Source of the DNA: Gemmiger sp. An87
Lineage (GTDB): Bacteria; Bacillota; Clostridia; Oscillospirales; Ruminococcaceae
Assembly (NCBI RefSeq): GCF_002159185.1
Contig: NZ_NFHD01000024.1
Coordinates: 1-54,257 of the forward strand
Reading direction: 5' to 3'
DNA length: 54,257 nt
Shown here: piece after piece, positions 17,946 through 26,193 of the stretch
Layout: every line of letters starts with the position of its first letter
Numbering within the stretch: position 1 is the first letter of the stretch
Notes under the pieces: generated by a model
Database searches by the model: none
Seen by the model: the letters and a program-made list of their open reading frames with translations, nothing else
Told to the model about the DNA's origin: nothing
Position numbers and translations under genes: made by a program

Positions 17946-19862
17946 TTATCGTTTGCCCAGGATCATCGCGGCCATGGGCTGCACCTGTGCGCCGGTCACG
18001 TCGGGGTGCTCCTGCCACCAGAAGCTGCTGCGCTCGTCTGCCAGCAGCTCCCACTCGCCCTCTTCCAGTTCCAGCTCCACCGGGCGGGAAGAGGCATTGT
18101 AGGCCAGAAGAAGCTTGCTCCAGCGTCCGCCGTTTTCCAGCAGAGCCGTCACACAGCGGGCTGCTGGCACCTGGGAATGCAGCAGCCGCTTACCGGCCTG
18201 TTCGGTCTTGTCGCACAAGGCGGGCAGCTGCTTGCGCAGGGCGATCAGTCCCTGATAGTATTCCACCAACTCCCGGTTTTGCCAGGCCCGCTCCCAGTCC
18301 AGCCGGTTGAGTTCGATGGGTGCTTTGTGGGTATTATCCTCCCCCTGCTTGGTGCGGCCGAATTCCTCGCCGGAAAGCAGGAACAGCCGCCCCTGACAGG
18401 TCATGTAGATGGCCGCCGCCAGTCGGCTGGCCCGCATCACCTGCGGGGCCGGGTCGTCAAAGTTCTGCTGCGGGTCCATGGTGACCACCAGCTTATCCCA
18501 CAGGGTCATGTCGTCGTGGGAGGAAAGATAGGTGATGACCTGGGAGGGCGCTGCCGCACGGAAGTTCCGCGCCTCGCCGCACCAGGCGGTGATGCTGTGC
18601 AGGATTCTCTTCTCAAAACCACTACCGCCATTCACAAAGCCCGGTTTCTCCCGATACATCACCGGGCCCTTCACCGCGTCACGCACACCGTCACAGAAGG
18701 CGCCGATCTCCGGGTCCAGCCCGGCAAGGGCCTTTTTGTCTGCCAGCCGAACGCCCCGTTTCCGGGCAGTGGGACCGGCGGCCCAGGGCTCGCCGAACAC
18801 CAGTTTTTCGCCCCGGCCGAAGCGCTCGTCCAGCGCAGCGCGGATACGTTCCATCAGGTCGGTATCCAGAAGGCCCATCAGATCAAAACGGAAGCCGTCC
18901 ATGTGGTATTCTTCGGCCCAGTAAAGCACCGAGTCCAGAATGTATTTCGCGCACATGGAACGCTCGCTGGCCACGTCGTTGCCGCAGCCGGAACCGTTGC
19001 TCCAACTGCCGTCCGTCCAGGCCCGGTAGTAGTAACCGGGCACCGTGCGCTCCAGCCAGGAATCCTGATGATAGGTGTGGTTATACACCACGTCCATGAT
19101 CACCCGGAAGCCCTGCCGGTGCAGCGACTGCACCAGCTCCTTCAGCTCCCGGATGCGCACCTCGCCCCGGGTCGGGTCGGTGGAATAGGAGCCCTCCGGC
19201 ACGTTGTAGTTCACCGGGTCGTAGCCCCAGTTGAAGCTGTCGTCCGGGTGGGCTTCATCCACCGAGCCATAATCGTACACCGGCATCAGCTGTACATGGG
19301 TCACACCCAGCTGCCGCAGATACGCAAGGCCGGTGGGCTGGCCGCCCTGATCGAACAGGGTGGTGTCCGCACAGCAGAAGGCTTTGTATTTGCCCCGCCA
19401 GTGCTCCGGGAAACCGCCGCTTTCCGCCCAGGAGAATTCCCGCACATGCACTTCATAGATGATGTCCTCCGGCTGGCGGGCAGGGGCTTTGTCCTCCTGC
19501 CAGCCCTCCGGGTCGGTGGCGGCAAGATCCACCACCATGCTGCGCTGGCCATTCAGACCGCAGGCCCGGGCATAGGGGTCGGCGGTGCGGCGGGTGTTCC
19601 CCGCCGCTGTGACCAGATAGTCGTAATACACGCCATCCAGCCGCTGATTAATACCGGCAAACCACACGCCCTTTTCGCCCCGGTCCAGAGCCAGCGTCTC
19701 AAAGGCTTCTCCCTCATGGCCGGACCGGAACAGCCGCAGCTGCACCGTTTCGACGGTGGGGGCCCACAGGCGGAACTCGGTGCCCGCTTCGGTAAGCCGG
19801 GCGCCCAGATCATTGCCCTCGTAGTGGAACCTGCGCGCAAACGCTTTGCTGTTAAAATCCAT
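17946..19862 (-). CDS. pulA: Type I pullulanase (GH13_14)
   Basis: Cleaves alpha-1,6 links of branched maltodextrin or pullulan. An N-terminal CBM48-like domain (TEFRLWAPTVETVQLRLF) precedes the barrel with the type I marker FNWGYDP at 210-216, YNHTY at 260-264, nucleophile D327 in GFRFDLMG, acid/base E358 in VFGEPWAAG and D450 in YLSSHDDMTLWDK. No signal peptide, hence intracellular, acting on imported or stored glucan. ATG 19862 is chosen over an upstream in-frame ATG (19886) because GGAAAGGA precedes it. Confidence 0.93.
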   Translation of the reverse strand: MDFNSKAFARRFHYEGNDLGARLTEAGTEFRLWAPTVETVQLRLFRSGHEGEAFETLALDRGEKGVWFAGINQRLDGVYYDYLVTAAGNTRRTADPYARACGLNGQRSMVVDLAATDPEGWQEDKAPARQPEDIIYEVHVREFSWAESGGFPEHWRGKYKAFCCADTTLFDQGGQPTGLAYLRQLGVTHVQLMPVYDYGSVDEAHPDDSFNWGYDPVNYNVPEGSYSTDPTRGEVRIRELKELVQSLHRQGFRVIMDVVYNHTYHQDSWLERTVPGYYYRAWTDGSWSNGSGCGNDVASERSMCAKYILDSVLYWAEEYHMDGFRFDLMGLLDTDLMERIRAALDERFGRGEKLVFGEPWAAGPTARKRGVRLADKKALAGLDPEIGAFCDGVRDAVKGPVMYREKPGFVNGGSGFEKRILHSITAWCGEARNFRAAAPSQVITYLSSHDDMTLWDKLVVTMDPQQNFDDPAPQVMRASRLAAAIYMTCQGRLFLLSGEEFGRTKQGEDNTHKAPIELNRLDWERAWQNRELVEYYQGLIALRKQLPALCDKTEQAGKRLLHSQVPAARCVTALLENGGRWSKLLLAYNASSRPVELELEEGEWELLADERSSFWWQEHPDVTGAQVQPMAAMILGKR

Positions 19863-19895
19863 TCCTCTGCATTCCTTTCCGGTCACGAACTGCCG

Positions 19896-20762
19896 TCAGC
19901 CCTTGACTGCACCGGCCATACCGTCCACATAATATTTCTGTAGCTTCAGAAACAGCAGCGCAATGGGAATCGAAATGAGCACTGCGCCCGCTGCAAAGCT
20001 GGTGTACCAGCTGTCGATGTATTCCTTCTCCAGCATCTTCCACAGGCCGATGGCCACGGTGTACTGGTCGGAGTTGGCCCGGCAGATCACCTTGGCAAAG
20101 ATGAAGTCCACCCAAGGGCTGATGAAGGAGGTAAGCAGGGTATAAACGATCACCGGCTTGCTCAGTGGCAGGGTGATCTTAGTAAAGATCTGCCAGCGGG
20201 TGCAGCCGTCGATGAGAGCTGCCTCATCCACCGCGTAAGGGGTGGTGTCGAAAAAGCCCTTGGCAATCTGGAAGGCCAGCGCCGCGCCGCCGGAGTAGCA
20301 CAGAATCAGTGCCAGCCGGATCATGGAGCCCTCGGTCAGGCCCACCGCCTTCAAAATAAAGTACACCGCCACCATGGACATAAAGCCCGGGAACAAACCC
20401 AGCACCATGGACATGTTCATGTAAGGCTTGCGCATTTTGAACCGCATGCGGGACAGGCAGTAGGATGCCGACAACACATAGAAGGTAGACAGCAGACAGG
20501 AACACACCGCAATGATCAGGGTATTCATGAACATCTGGGGGAAGTTCAGCACCGCCGTGTCGGTGAACAGACGGGTGTAGTTGTCCAGCGTTAGGGTCTG
20601 GGGGAAGAAGGTGGACACATAGGACCCCTTCTCGCCCCGGAAGCTGGTCATGATGACCCACAGCACCGGGAATACCCAGATGGCGGCCAGTACGGCCAGC
20701 AATGTGTGGACCAGGATATTGGTGCGCCGCCGGGCGGCCTTTGCGCTTTTATACCGTTTCAT
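19896..20762 (-). CDS. Carbohydrate ABC permease, MalG type (CUT1)
   Basis: A 288-residue inner-membrane permease with six membrane segments (VHTLLAVLAAIWVFPVLWVI first) and the ATPase-docking EAA loop EAALIDGCTRWQIFTKITLPLSKP. The conserved end YYVDGMAGAVKG is that of MalG homologues. It pairs with the MalF-like gene 3 bp upstream and with the solute-binding lipoprotein to import maltodextrins. An ATPase is not encoded here, so a shared MsmX/MsmK-type ATPase must serve it. Confidence 0.92.
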   Translation of the reverse strand: MKRYKSAKAARRRTNILVHTLLAVLAAIWVFPVLWVIMTSFRGEKGSYVSTFFPQTLTLDNYTRLFTDTAVLNFPQMFMNTLIIAVCSCLLSTFYVLSASYCLSRMRFKMRKPYMNMSMVLGLFPGFMSMVAVYFILKAVGLTEGSMIRLALILCYSGGAALAFQIAKGFFDTTPYAVDEAALIDGCTRWQIFTKITLPLSKPVIVYTLLTSFISPWVDFIFAKVICRANSDQYTVAIGLWKMLEKEYIDSWYTSFAAGAVLISIPIALLFLKLQKYYVDGMAGAVKG

Positions 20763-20765
20763 CGC

Positions 20766-22145
20766 TTAAAATCCACCTTCCTCTTTGTAGGACTTGCTGC
20801 GCCGGTAGGTAAACAGTGCGCCCACCGACAGGATGATAAAGGTCAGAATGCCCACGACCGCACCCACGTTGTAATACTGCTTGTCGATGGTCAGCTTGTA
20901 CAGCCAGGTCACCAGCAGATCGGTGCTGCCCGCCGTGGAGGACAGATTGGTGATGGGGTCACCGCCGGAGAGCAGATAAATCACGTTGAAGTTGTTCACG
21001 TTGCCGGTAAAGGTTGCAATCAGATAAGGAGTGGTCACATACAGCATGTAGGGCAGCGTGATGCTGAAGAAGGTACGCACCGGGCCCGCGCCGTCCACCT
21101 TGGCGGCCTCGTACAAATCGCCGGGAATGTTCTGCAGAATTCCGGTGAGCTGCATCAGGGTATAGGGCACGCCCACCCAGATGTTGATCACGATCACGGT
21201 CACTCTGGCCCAGGTGGGGTCGGTGAAGAAAGGCAGACTGGCGTCCGGGGCGATCAGGCCCAGATTCCGCAGCAGCACGTTCACCGCGCCGTTGGGCTGA
21301 AGCATGGTGCGCATGATCAGCAGCGATACGAACATGGGCACCGCGCTGGAAAGCACGAAACAGAACCGCCAGAAGCCCTTGGCCCGGGTATCATTCCGGT
21401 TGATGAGCAGGGCCAGCAGCATGCCGAAAATATAGTTGGTAAAGGTGGCGAATACCGCCCAGACCAGCGTCCAGACCAGAACCGACCAGAAGGTGCTGCC
21501 CAGCACGCTGCTGGAATCGAACAGGGCCGCGAAGTTTTCCAGGCCCACCCAGTCGAAAAGCACCAGATGGTTGTCGATCCGGCTGTAATTGGTGAAGGCC
21601 ATGCAGATCATAAAGGCCAGCGGCAATATAGTGAGCGCTGTGATGAAAAACATGGGCGGGGTCATCAGCAGCCGGTAGAGGTTTTCATCCAACAGGCTGG
21701 CCAAATCCTCCCGGAAGCTGTTCACATGCCGGCCCTGCTTTTTCAGGCATTCCGCCTTGTAGGCACTGCGCAGCGCACCGCGCCAGCCCCAGAAGGAGAT
21801 TACCGTGAGCAGGATGGTGGCCACGCCATACAACAGCAGCAGCACCGATTGGTCGCCCTTGGTATAAAGGAACACCTGATTGGCTTCGTCCCAGATCTCC
21901 TGCTGCTCCACCGATCCCAGAGTCACCAGCATCACAAGATTATGGAAGCCGTAGCGGATCATGAAGAATATGTACGCCAGTTCTCCGGCCAGAAACAGCA
22001 GGCCCTTAATGAGCTGCCCGTTCAGCATATTACCGAGGCCCAGCAACAGCGCGGACAGCCGGGTCACCGCGCTGCCCTGTCGCAGGGCCTGAATGCAGGT
22101 ATAGGGAGTATACCCTTCCGCCTGCTTGGAATTGAACCGTTTCAT
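20766..22145 (-). CDS. Carbohydrate ABC permease, MalF type (CUT1)
   Basis: A 459-residue permease. The C-terminal about 300 residues are a standard CUT1 permease with the EAA loop YEAAKVDGAGPVRTFFSITLPY. The N-terminal 150 residues are an extension holding additional hydrophobic helices (LIKGLLFLAGELAYIFFMI and VLLLLYGVATILLTVIS) seen in large clostridial MalF proteins. ATG 22145 is preferred to GTG 22151 because GAGGTG then stands 5 nt upstream. Gap to the solute-binding gene is 20 bp. Confidence 0.9.
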   Translation of the reverse strand: MKRFNSKQAEGYTPYTCIQALRQGSAVTRLSALLLGLGNMLNGQLIKGLLFLAGELAYIFFMIRYGFHNLVMLVTLGSVEQQEIWDEANQVFLYTKGDQSVLLLLYGVATILLTVISFWGWRGALRSAYKAECLKKQGRHVNSFREDLASLLDENLYRLLMTPPMFFITALTILPLAFMICMAFTNYSRIDNHLVLFDWVGLENFAALFDSSSVLGSTFWSVLVWTLVWAVFATFTNYIFGMLLALLINRNDTRAKGFWRFCFVLSSAVPMFVSLLIMRTMLQPNGAVNVLLRNLGLIAPDASLPFFTDPTWARVTVIVINIWVGVPYTLMQLTGILQNIPGDLYEAAKVDGAGPVRTFFSITLPYMLYVTTPYLIATFTGNVNNFNVIYLLSGGDPITNLSSTAGSTDLLVTWLYKLTIDKQYYNVGAVVGILTFIILSVGALFTYRRSKSYKEEGGF

Positions 22146-22165
22146 CGTCACACCTCACACCTTTC

Positions 22166-23398
22166 TCAGATTCCGTCGCTGTTCATGGCGTCGTTCATCG
22201 CCTTGGTCTGTTCGGCGGCGTTTTCCTTGGTCACCGTGCCGTTGCGGATCGCCTTGCCCATGTTTTCCACCGGCGTCCAGCAGTTGTTCATCTGGGCCAC
22301 GAAGGGCTGCAGCTTGGAGGTACGGTCGAAGGTGTCGTTCTGGGCCCGAACCACTTCATCCGCCGCAATGGCCGGGTCCTCGTTCAGCTCGGTATTGCAG
22401 GGAATCACGCCGCGCAGCTCGTAATGGAGCTGCTGCGCTTCGGCGGAACCCAGATACATGGCCAGCTCCACTGCCTGCACCATGTAATCGGTGGAGGTGT
22501 TCACGCCGATGGCCTTGGAACCGGCGTAGGCGTACATCTGCTTTTCCTCCCCGTTCAGCGTGTAGGTGGGCAGGGCCGCCACACCCATGTTCTCTCCCAG
22601 AATCTCCCGCACCGCGGCGGCATCCCAGGAGCCGGAGAAGATAGCGTGGATGCTGCCGTCCCGCAGGCCAGCAAGACCGCTGCCGTCCTGGTCAATCTTG
22701 AAGTTGGGATTTGCCGCCAGATCCACCAGATACTCGGTCACTTCCACGGCGTTTTCTCCGCCGAAGTCCGCGCCCAGCTCTTCCTGAGTACCGTCACCGA
22801 AGAGGGTGCAGCCGTTGCCGAAGTAGAAGGCAGGCAGATACCAGGAGTTCACGAAGGGAAAGGATACAACACCCTTTTCCAGCATGGTGTCCAGGCTTTT
22901 CACATCCTCCTCACTGAACACCCGTTTGTCGTAATACATGTACCAGGTGTTGGTAGTGAAGGGTACCCCGTAAATGTAACCATCCATCGTGAGGGAGTCC
23001 AGCAGCGTTTCGCTGTTGGTCGTCTTCAGCTCATCGGCATACTTGCCGCCAAATTTAGCCAGCGCCTTCGCGTCGGTCATGGTGGTCAGAGTATCGTTGG
23101 CATACAGGAACACGTCTGCGCTTGCCTCCGGGTCCTGCGCCACCGCTGTGGCTGCCGAAGCCTCGTCTGCTACACCATATACAAAGGTGATGTCCCATTC
23201 CGGGTGCATCTCAGCAAACCGCTCGCAGCAGGTCTGCAGCCACTGCCCACTGGACTGGGACTGGTCCTCCGAAGGGGACCACACCATCAGTCGAACCTTT
23301 TCTTTCGTCTGCTGCGCGTTTTCGGTGCCGCCGCAGCCGGTCAGAAGCAATGCCCCCGCACACAGCGCCGCTGCCGCCCGCGCGAATTTTCCCTGCAT
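22166..23398 (-). CDS. Extracellular maltodextrin-type solute-binding lipoprotein
   Basis: A 410-residue family 1 solute-binding protein of the CUT1 group. It begins with a lipoprotein signal peptide (ARAAAALCAGALLLTGCGG; lipid-modified Cys in LLTGC), so it is anchored outside the membrane. The mature part has the YGVPFTTNTWYMYYDKRVF and IHAIFSGSWDAAAV segments of sugar-binding proteins. First gene of the operon: strong GGAGG SD, promoter and operator directly upstream. Specificity for malto-oligosaccharides is inferred from the operon, not from the sequence of the binding site. Confidence 0.9.
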   Translation of the reverse strand: MQGKFARAAAALCAGALLLTGCGGTENAQQTKEKVRLMVWSPSEDQSQSSGQWLQTCCERFAEMHPEWDITFVYGVADEASAATAVAQDPEASADVFLYANDTLTTMTDAKALAKFGGKYADELKTTNSETLLDSLTMDGYIYGVPFTTNTWYMYYDKRVFSEEDVKSLDTMLEKGVVSFPFVNSWYLPAFYFGNGCTLFGDGTQEELGADFGGENAVEVTEYLVDLAANPNFKIDQDGSGLAGLRDGSIHAIFSGSWDAAAVREILGENMGVAALPTYTLNGEEKQMYAYAGSKAIGVNTSTDYMVQAVELAMYLGSAEAQQLHYELRGVIPCNTELNEDPAIAADEVVRAQNDTFDRTSKLQPFVAQMNNCWTPVENMGKAIRNGTVTKENAAEQTKAMNDAMNSDGI

Positions 23399-23421
23399 TT
23401 GCTTGTTCCTCCTTCAATTTA

Positions 23422-23436
23422 TTTCGTAAAGTTTCG
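23422..23436. promoter_or_regulatory. Candidate LacI operator, maltodextrin promoter
   Basis: The minus strand reads CGAAACTTTACGAAA just downstream of the -10 box. The same 13-nt core AAACTTTACGAAA recurs in the opposite orientation at 23558-23570, in front of the LacI gene. Confidence 0.55.
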
Positions 23437-23444
23437 CCGTAATC

Positions 23445-23474
23445 ACTATACTCCCCTTCCTCCTTCGCCGTCAA
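23445..23474 (-). promoter_or_regulatory. Promoter of the maltodextrin operon
   Basis: Minus-strand TTGACG (23469-23474), an 18-nt spacer and TATAGT (23445-23450) lie about 50 bp before ATG 23398. Confidence 0.65.
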
Positions 23475-23557
23475 GGTTTCTGGGGCTATTCCGCCATTTT
23501 CTGCCTAATGCACAAGGATTTCCAGTTACTTTCGTCACTTTCCACAGCAGCACTTCA

Positions 23558-23570
23558 AAACTTTACGAAA
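23558..23570. promoter_or_regulatory. Second copy of the candidate LacI operator
   Basis: AAACTTTACGAAA on the plus strand, about 45 bp before the -35 box of the LacI gene; together with the copy at 23422-23436 it could allow looping and autoregulation. Confidence 0.5.
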
Positions 23571-23614
23571 CTTCTTTTCATTGGTCTTATCAATTGCTTT
23601 CGCCGCCCTGCACA

Positions 23615-23643
23615 TTGATTTTCCGCCCAAAAGCCGTTATAAT
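23615..23643 (+). promoter_or_regulatory. Promoter of the LacI gene
   Basis: TTGATT (23615-23620), a 17-nt spacer and TATAAT (23638-23643), about 50 bp before ATG 23695. Confidence 0.75.
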
Positions 23644-23694
23644 GGATACAAAGCAAAGGAATCTTTTCTTCTTTTTGAAAAAACGAGGAGCTTC

Positions 23695-24687
23695 ATGGCC
23701 AGAATCGAAGATATTGCCAACAAATTGAACATCTCCAAAGGGACGGTTTCCAAGGCGCTGAACGGAGCGCCGGATGTGAGCGAAACATTGCGAAAAGCCG
23801 TTCTGGAAACCGCGGTGGAATTGGGATACTCCCGCTCCATGCGCAAACGGGGCGCGAAACAGCTGTGCCTTTTTATTGAAAACATGACCTGCGAGGAGCC
23901 CTCAGACTTCGGCTACGACATTGTGACCGGCTTTCGCAAGGTGGCCGAGCCTGCGGGCTTTGTGGTGTGCGTGGTACCGCTGGACGAACAGATCCAGAAA
24001 AGCATTTCCTACGACGAATACATGCTGCAAAGCAACTACGTGGCGGCCTTTTTCCTGGGCCTTTCGCTGGCGGACCCCTGGCTGCATCAGCTGCAAACCA
24101 GCCATACTCCTGCCGTATTGCTGGATAACTATATACGGGCCAACCCTTCCACCTGCTATGTGGGCGTGGACAACAGCGAAGGCATGGACCTGGCTGTGGC
24201 TCATCTGAAGGAGCAGGGGCACCGGCGGATCGGTTATCTGAGCGGTGGGCTGGGTTCCTATGTGAACCAGCAGCGCTACAGCGCCTTTTTCCATGCACTG
24301 CGCAAGCACAACCTGCCGGACGACCACAGCCTGGCGGGCAGCGACTATTATTTTTCCGAGTGCCTGCAAAAGCACCTGCCTGCCCTGCTGGAGCAGAAGG
24401 TGACCGCCATTGTATGCAGCCACGACCTGCTGGCCCACACGGTGATGATCCACTGTCAGGAGATGGGCCTGCGGATTCCCGAAGATCTGAGCATCATCGG
24501 CTTTGACGATCTGCCCCTCTGCGCCTATACCCAACCCACCATGACCACCATCCGCCAGGACCGGACCCAGCTGGGCAAAAGCGCCTTCTATGCGCTGTCC
24601 AGTCTATTGGCGGATGTGCCCATCAGCACGCTGCTGCTGCATGCCCGCCTGATGGTGCGTCATTCCTCCGGCAAAGCGCCGCAATAA
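23695..24687 (+). CDS. LacI-family regulator of the maltodextrin operon
   Basis: A 330-residue repressor or activator. The helix-turn-helix and hinge (residues 2-50: IEDIANKLNISKGTVSKALNG) precede a periplasmic-binding-like effector domain with the LacI signatures VGVDNSEGMDLAVAHL, GHRRIGYLSG and LSIIGFDDLPLCAYTQPTMTTI. ATG 23695 follows ACGAGGAG. It is divergent from the maltodextrin operon and shares the intergenic region with two copies of an operator-like motif, so it very probably controls that operon and itself, with maltose or a related sugar as effector (inference). Confidence 0.92.
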   Translation: MARIEDIANKLNISKGTVSKALNGAPDVSETLRKAVLETAVELGYSRSMRKRGAKQLCLFIENMTCEEPSDFGYDIVTGFRKVAEPAGFVVCVVPLDEQIQKSISYDEYMLQSNYVAAFFLGLSLADPWLHQLQTSHTPAVLLDNYIRANPSTCYVGVDNSEGMDLAVAHLKEQGHRRIGYLSGGLGSYVNQQRYSAFFHALRKHNLPDDHSLAGSDYYFSECLQKHLPALLEQKVTAIVCSHDLLAHTVMIHCQEMGLRIPEDLSIIGFDDLPLCAYTQPTMTTIRQDRTQLGKSAFYALSSLLADVPISTLLLHARLMVRHSSGKAPQ

Positions 24688-24741
24688 AAGGCAGCGAAAT
24701 ATTGATCGCGAAACTTCCGATACACATCCATTTTATATGCC

Positions 24742-24784
24742 AAGGGCTATTGCTTCACTTTTGTGAAGCAATAGCCCTTTTTCT
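24742..24784 (+). terminator. Terminator of the LacI gene
   Basis: AAGGGCTATTGCTTCAC and GTGAAGCAATAGCCCTT form a perfect 17-bp stem with a TTTT loop and a TTTCT tail. Confidence 0.9.
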
Positions 24785-24855
24785 GCGGAAACCACACCCC
24801 GTACGCCATTGATGCTATGCGGTATTTTGCCTCATTTTCCCGTCAGCCGCACCCA

Positions 24856-24900
24856 TTGACAATTACTAAAACAGGGATAAAATAAGTAGTGTACTACCTA
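24856..24900 (+). promoter_or_regulatory. MarR operon promoter and operator-like palindrome
   Basis: TTGACA (24856-24861), a 16-nt spacer and TAAAAT (24878-24883), directly followed by an interrupted palindrome at 24883-24900 with arms GTAGT and ACTAC around GT. The palindrome is placed to block transcription when the MarR protein binds. Confidence 0.6.
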
Positions 24901-24915
24901 TTAGGAGGAGAGCAT

Positions 24916-25359
24916 ATGGCGGAATACATCCCATTGGGCAGACGCTTTGCCATCATTGACCGGGCATTCAAGCAGCACCTCAACAAAAAAGCGGACCAGC
25001 TGGGGCTCACGGCTGTACAGCTGCGGGTCCTTGACGAGCTGAGCCGCATGGAGGCGTTCGGTGTATCGGAAGTAAATCAGAGGGATCTTGAACAAGCCGA
25101 GCAGGTAACCCATCCGACCATGACCGAGATGATCAAACGGCTGGAGAAAAAAGGCTTTGTGACCTGTACCACCAGTACCATCGACCGCCGGTATAAGAAG
25201 ATCAGCTGCACCGAGCGTTCCCGGAATTTGTATCTGGAACTGGCACAGGCGGACGAAGCAATCACAAAAACTCTCTGCGCTGGTCTTTCGGCAGAGGAAC
25301 AGGCAGAGCTGATCCGGTTTACCGATTGTATGCTGGATAACATCGGGTATCATCTGTAA
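24916..25359 (+). CDS. MarR-family regulator
   Basis: A 147-residue winged-helix protein: LTAVQLRVLDELSRME, EQVTHPTMTEMIKRLEKKGFVTC (recognition helix and wing start) and RRYKKISCTERSRNL follow the MarR plan. ATG 24916 follows the strong SD AGGAGGAG. It heads an apparent three-gene operon with a PhlG-like hydrolase and an AEC exporter; MarR proteins in such positions usually respond to phenolic ligands, which fits the neighbour. Confidence 0.88.
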   Translation: MAEYIPLGRRFAIIDRAFKQHLNKKADQLGLTAVQLRVLDELSRMEAFGVSEVNQRDLEQAEQVTHPTMTEMIKRLEKKGFVTCTTSTIDRRYKKISCTERSRNLYLELAQADEAITKTLCAGLSAEEQAELIRFTDCMLDNIGYHL

Positions 25360-25375
25360 CGAGAAAGGAAGAACC

Positions 25376-26164
25376 ATGACAGACTATCAGGCAACCGCCG
25401 GGCAAACCTATATGCCCGCCCGGGAAAACACCGAAATCGACATTTTACCCTATGAGAGGCTAAGCCGCCCCCAGCCGGAATATCCCCCGCTGGAGCTGAA
25501 CGCTATGGCGCAGGAGAAGGAGTGGGTGCTGCAGTCCCAGACGCAGCATTTTCTTCCCGGCGTGAGTGCAAAGATGCTGGACTGGTTCTGGGCCAACATG
25601 GAAAAGGGTTATTACCTCTGGGCCCCCGGTTCCCACAAACGGTTCAGCTGGGTAAAAGCTCCCTGGGAGTATGGGTTCGGCAACTCCGTGCACATGATCT
25701 CCGAATCTGTGGGCAAGGGCAGCCCGGTGTTTGGCGGCGAAGGCATAGAGATCCACCGTCTGGGACTGGAGTACTTTCCCTTTACCTATGCGCTGAGCCA
25801 TGTCCTCGTGGAGGGCGTGTTCAATGACAAGTACGAATTTGTGGACATGACCGTGCACATGTGGCAGGATTGCGAGGGAGGCTGCAACCATATCACGGCC
25901 GCAGTGGCAAGCACCACGGTGTCTGAACCGCCTCATTTTGTGAAAGAGATTCTTGCCAAAGATCCTCACGCCAGACTGCAGCCACCCAGCACCACAGATC
26001 ATGCGGAATACGAGGCCAGCCGATGGCCCAAATTTCTGCCCCAACTCTACCAGCTGTGGGAGGGGCATCCGGATCCCTCGCAGAACGTGGTGTGCGATCT
26101 GAGTGTTCGCAATACCGGCGAGGAACAGTGGGAATACTGCTGCCCGCACAAGGGCTTGAAATAA
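25376..26164 (+). CDS. PhlG/phloretin-hydrolase-like C-C hydrolase
   Basis: A 262-residue cytoplasmic protein resembling the DAPG-hydrolase (PhlG) family, zinc enzymes that cut a carbon-carbon bond of acylated phloroglucinols. The stretches MLDWFWANMEKGYYLWAPG and HKRFSWVKAPW are the recognisable core, and His/Glu-rich segments (IEIHRLGLEYFPF, FVDMTVHMWQDCEGGCNHI, THE-like spacing near the C terminus) could supply metal ligands. In gut bacteria the characterised relative is the phloretin hydrolase of Eubacterium ramulus, which splits this dietary polyphenol into phloroglucinol and a phenylpropionate. Gap to marR is 16 bp. Substrate is inferred; another acylphenol is possible. Confidence 0.62.
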   Translation: MTDYQATAGQTYMPARENTEIDILPYERLSRPQPEYPPLELNAMAQEKEWVLQSQTQHFLPGVSAKMLDWFWANMEKGYYLWAPGSHKRFSWVKAPWEYGFGNSVHMISESVGKGSPVFGGEGIEIHRLGLEYFPFTYALSHVLVEGVFNDKYEFVDMTVHMWQDCEGGCNHITAAVASTTVSEPPHFVKEILAKDPHARLQPPSTTDHAEYEASRWPKFLPQLYQLWEGHPDPSQNVVCDLSVRNTGEEQWEYCCPHKGLK

Positions 26165-26193
26165 TTCAATCGCAAAGGCAGAGAAGCATATTC

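Noticed and set aside
13535-19943. Very long plus-strand frames (860 and 1234 codons) opposite phosphorylase, GH133 and pullulanase
   Set aside because: Same antisense effect; low-complexity His/Gln/Leu composition and no SD, while the minus-strand genes are certain.
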